This document shows, one piece after another, positions 4,685 to 5,689 of a stretch of 5,689 nucleotides of DNA. Within the stretch, counting starts at the first letter, position 1. Each line of letters begins with the position of its first letter. This DNA is from Calditrichota bacterium (GTDB taxonomy: Bacteria; Zhuqueibacterota; Zhuqueibacteria; Residuimicrobiales; Krinioviventaceae): the NCBI GenBank assembly GCA_003818595.1, contig RPQV01000256.1:1-5689 (forward strand), read 5' to 3'. The notes under the pieces were generated by a model that saw nothing but the letters and a program-made list of their open reading frames with translations, was not told the origin of the DNA and made no database searches. The position numbers were made by a program, and so were the translations under genes.

Positions 4685-5689
4685 TCAGGGCGTTGGGGAG
4701 ACGCTGACAATGGCGCGGCGGTAGCGGAATAGATTCGGTGTTCCCTGGTCGCGGATCTGCAAAATGAGATGAATAGTCGCTTTTTCTGTCACTCTGGGTG
4801 CGATGAAGCTGGTTTCGTCGGCAGATGTGGATGACAGAACAATTTCGCCTTCGAAGGTACCGGCTTCGCGATAGTAAAACCAGGTCACAACCAAAGCGTC
4901 GCCGTCCGGATCACTTGAACCTTTTGCTGAAAAAGTGAGTTTTTCTTCAGGAACGGCAGTCATCAGCAGGACATTTTGGCTTTTGTCGCCGTTGAGAACC
5001 GGCCGGGGTGGATGGTTGGCCTTGTTGAACGATTCTCTCACGCACCAGTCCATGCGCGCCGCAAAATCATATTGAAACGCCTCCCGCCACCGCCAAATTG
5101 TGGCCTGCGCCGTGGTATGCCATGATCCGTCCTGCGCCTGCACTCTGTCGCGGCTGTTGCTCCAAATCGGTCGCGTCTCGGCATAGGTCTGTTCAAGTTG
5201 ATATCTGCCGCCCCATCCGCCGTAACTTGGATTCAAATGACTGCCGAGACCGTTATTGATCAGATTGAGAAATGATGGCGTATCACCCTCCATGATGTAG
5301 GCCAAGGGCGGATAACATTCGCCCAAAGGGCCATGGTTTCGGGCGATGTTTTCCATCAGCCAGGGATTCTGTACCAGCTCAAAAAAATGGAATGGTCCGT
5401 TTTGATAATGCCGGTCGCCGGAGATGCCCGTCCAGGTGGCTTTATAATATTCTGTCCACCAAACATTACTGGGAGAGACGATGTAAAAAAGATCAGGGAA
5501 GGTGATGCGCAGCCACCTTCCGGCATCGTCCTGATCGGAAATGGTGTAAACTCTGAGTTTCGCTGCAAATGCGTTCAATTCTTCGGGAGTGCGCGAATAT
5601 TTCACGTCCCATAGTGCCTGCGCCAGCGTGTTGGCGCCGCCCCAGACCGCGATCCATACTGGTCGAACATCCGGTCGATCCACGACGTC
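4685..5689 (-). CDS. DUF1593 / Sde182-like protein (nucleoside-hydrolase-like fold), N-terminus cut off by window edge
   Basis: The frame is open from base 5689 to a TGA at 4685-4687, about 334 residues; the start lies outside the window. The first part (PDVRPVWIAVWGGANTLAQAL, then TPEELNAFAAKLRVYTISDQDDAG and FPDLFYIVSP) matches the second half of the nucleoside-hydrolase-like domain of DUF1593, including the WGGANTLAQAL glycine-rich turn. The middle (WSGISGD-like WTGISGD, EGDTPSFLNLINNGL, PSYGGWGGRY) is typical of this family. The last 95 or so residues (NHPPRPVLNG, GSSDPDGDALVVTWFYY, IHLILQIRDQGTP) form the C-terminal beta-sandwich domain seen in Sde182, originally described as cellulose-binding. 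The protein is usually exported and tied to plant-polysaccharide use, but its enzymatic role is unproven. The C-terminus looks complete. Confidence 0.88.
   Translation of the reverse strand, partial: DVVDRPDVRPVWIAVWGGANTLAQALWDVKYSRTPEELNAFAAKLRVYTISDQDDAGRWLRITFPDLFYIVSPSNVWWTEYYKATWTGISGDRHYQNGPFHFFELVQNPWLMENIARNHGPLGECYPPLAYIMEGDTPSFLNLINNGLGSHLNPSYGGWGGRYQLEQTYAETRPIWSNSRDRVQAQDGSWHTTAQATIWRWREAFQYDFAARMDWCVRESFNKANHPPRPVLNGDKSQNVLLMTAVPEEKLTFSAKGSSDPDGDALVVTWFYYREAGTFEGEIVLSSTSADETSFIAPRVTEKATIHLILQIRDQGTPNLFRYRRAIVSVSPTP

Noticed and set aside
4470..4724. Plus-strand frame in the gap before the DUF1593 gene
   Set aside because: It runs antisense into the DUF1593 3' end, shows no domain, and its composition looks random.
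5333..5614. Frames on both strands inside the DUF1593 gene
   Set aside because: They are shadows of the DUF1593 frame, which has clear family motifs throughout.
1..5689. CRISPR array, tRNA, rRNA, insertion sequence or prophage genes
   Set aside because: I saw no regularly spaced repeats, cloverleaf, rRNA signature, transposase or integrase; the permease remnant has no obvious terminal repeats that would point to an inserted element.

Overview
The window is a stretch of bacterial chromosome of moderate GC. Every gene I can support lies on the minus strand. No gene fixes the phylum. The style (Sec-exported and lipid-anchored proteins, a lipoprotein starting SCSDDKDD, a DUF1593/Sde182-type carbohydrate-linked protein, strong AAGGAG-like ribosome sites) fits the Fibrobacteres-Chlorobi-Bacteroidetes group or a neighbouring candidate phylum. 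That placement is an inference with low confidence.

Layout, in the direction of minus-strand transcription (right to left). At the right edge is the C-terminal two thirds or so of a DUF1593/Sde182-like protein (4685-5689, 5' end outside the window). After an intergenic stretch with a good sigma70-like promoter comes a four-helix DUF1761 membrane protein (3977-4381), closed by a clear intrinsic terminator (3844-3879). A gene-free stretch with a short octamer tandem repeat (3701-3732) follows. Next is a small secreted protein of unknown function (3252-3599). Abutting its stop codon is a frameshifted and truncated remnant of an APC-family amino-acid permease (about 3021-3250).

Further left is an AT-rich segment with several perfect short inverted repeats, which leads into a SlyD-type FKBP prolyl isomerase (2350-2823). 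A 12-bp perfect inverted repeat separates it from a NYN-LOTUS protein, a predicted ribonuclease fused to an RNA-binding domain (1494-2237). Then come a 176-residue lipoprotein (846-1376), a 225-base leader with three successive inverted repeats, two of them mutually exclusive, and the N-terminal two thirds or so of an exported NodB-type polysaccharide deacetylase (1-620, 3' end outside the window).

The genes do not form one obvious pathway. The two edge genes point to carbohydrate or cell-envelope work outside the cytoplasm. The slyD and NYN-LOTUS genes are cytoplasmic housekeeping or RNA functions and may be partly co-transcribed. I see no CRISPR array, tRNA, rRNA, transposase or recognisable defence cassette. 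The most unusual items are the structured leader before the deacetylase, the decayed permease, and the palindromes before slyD.
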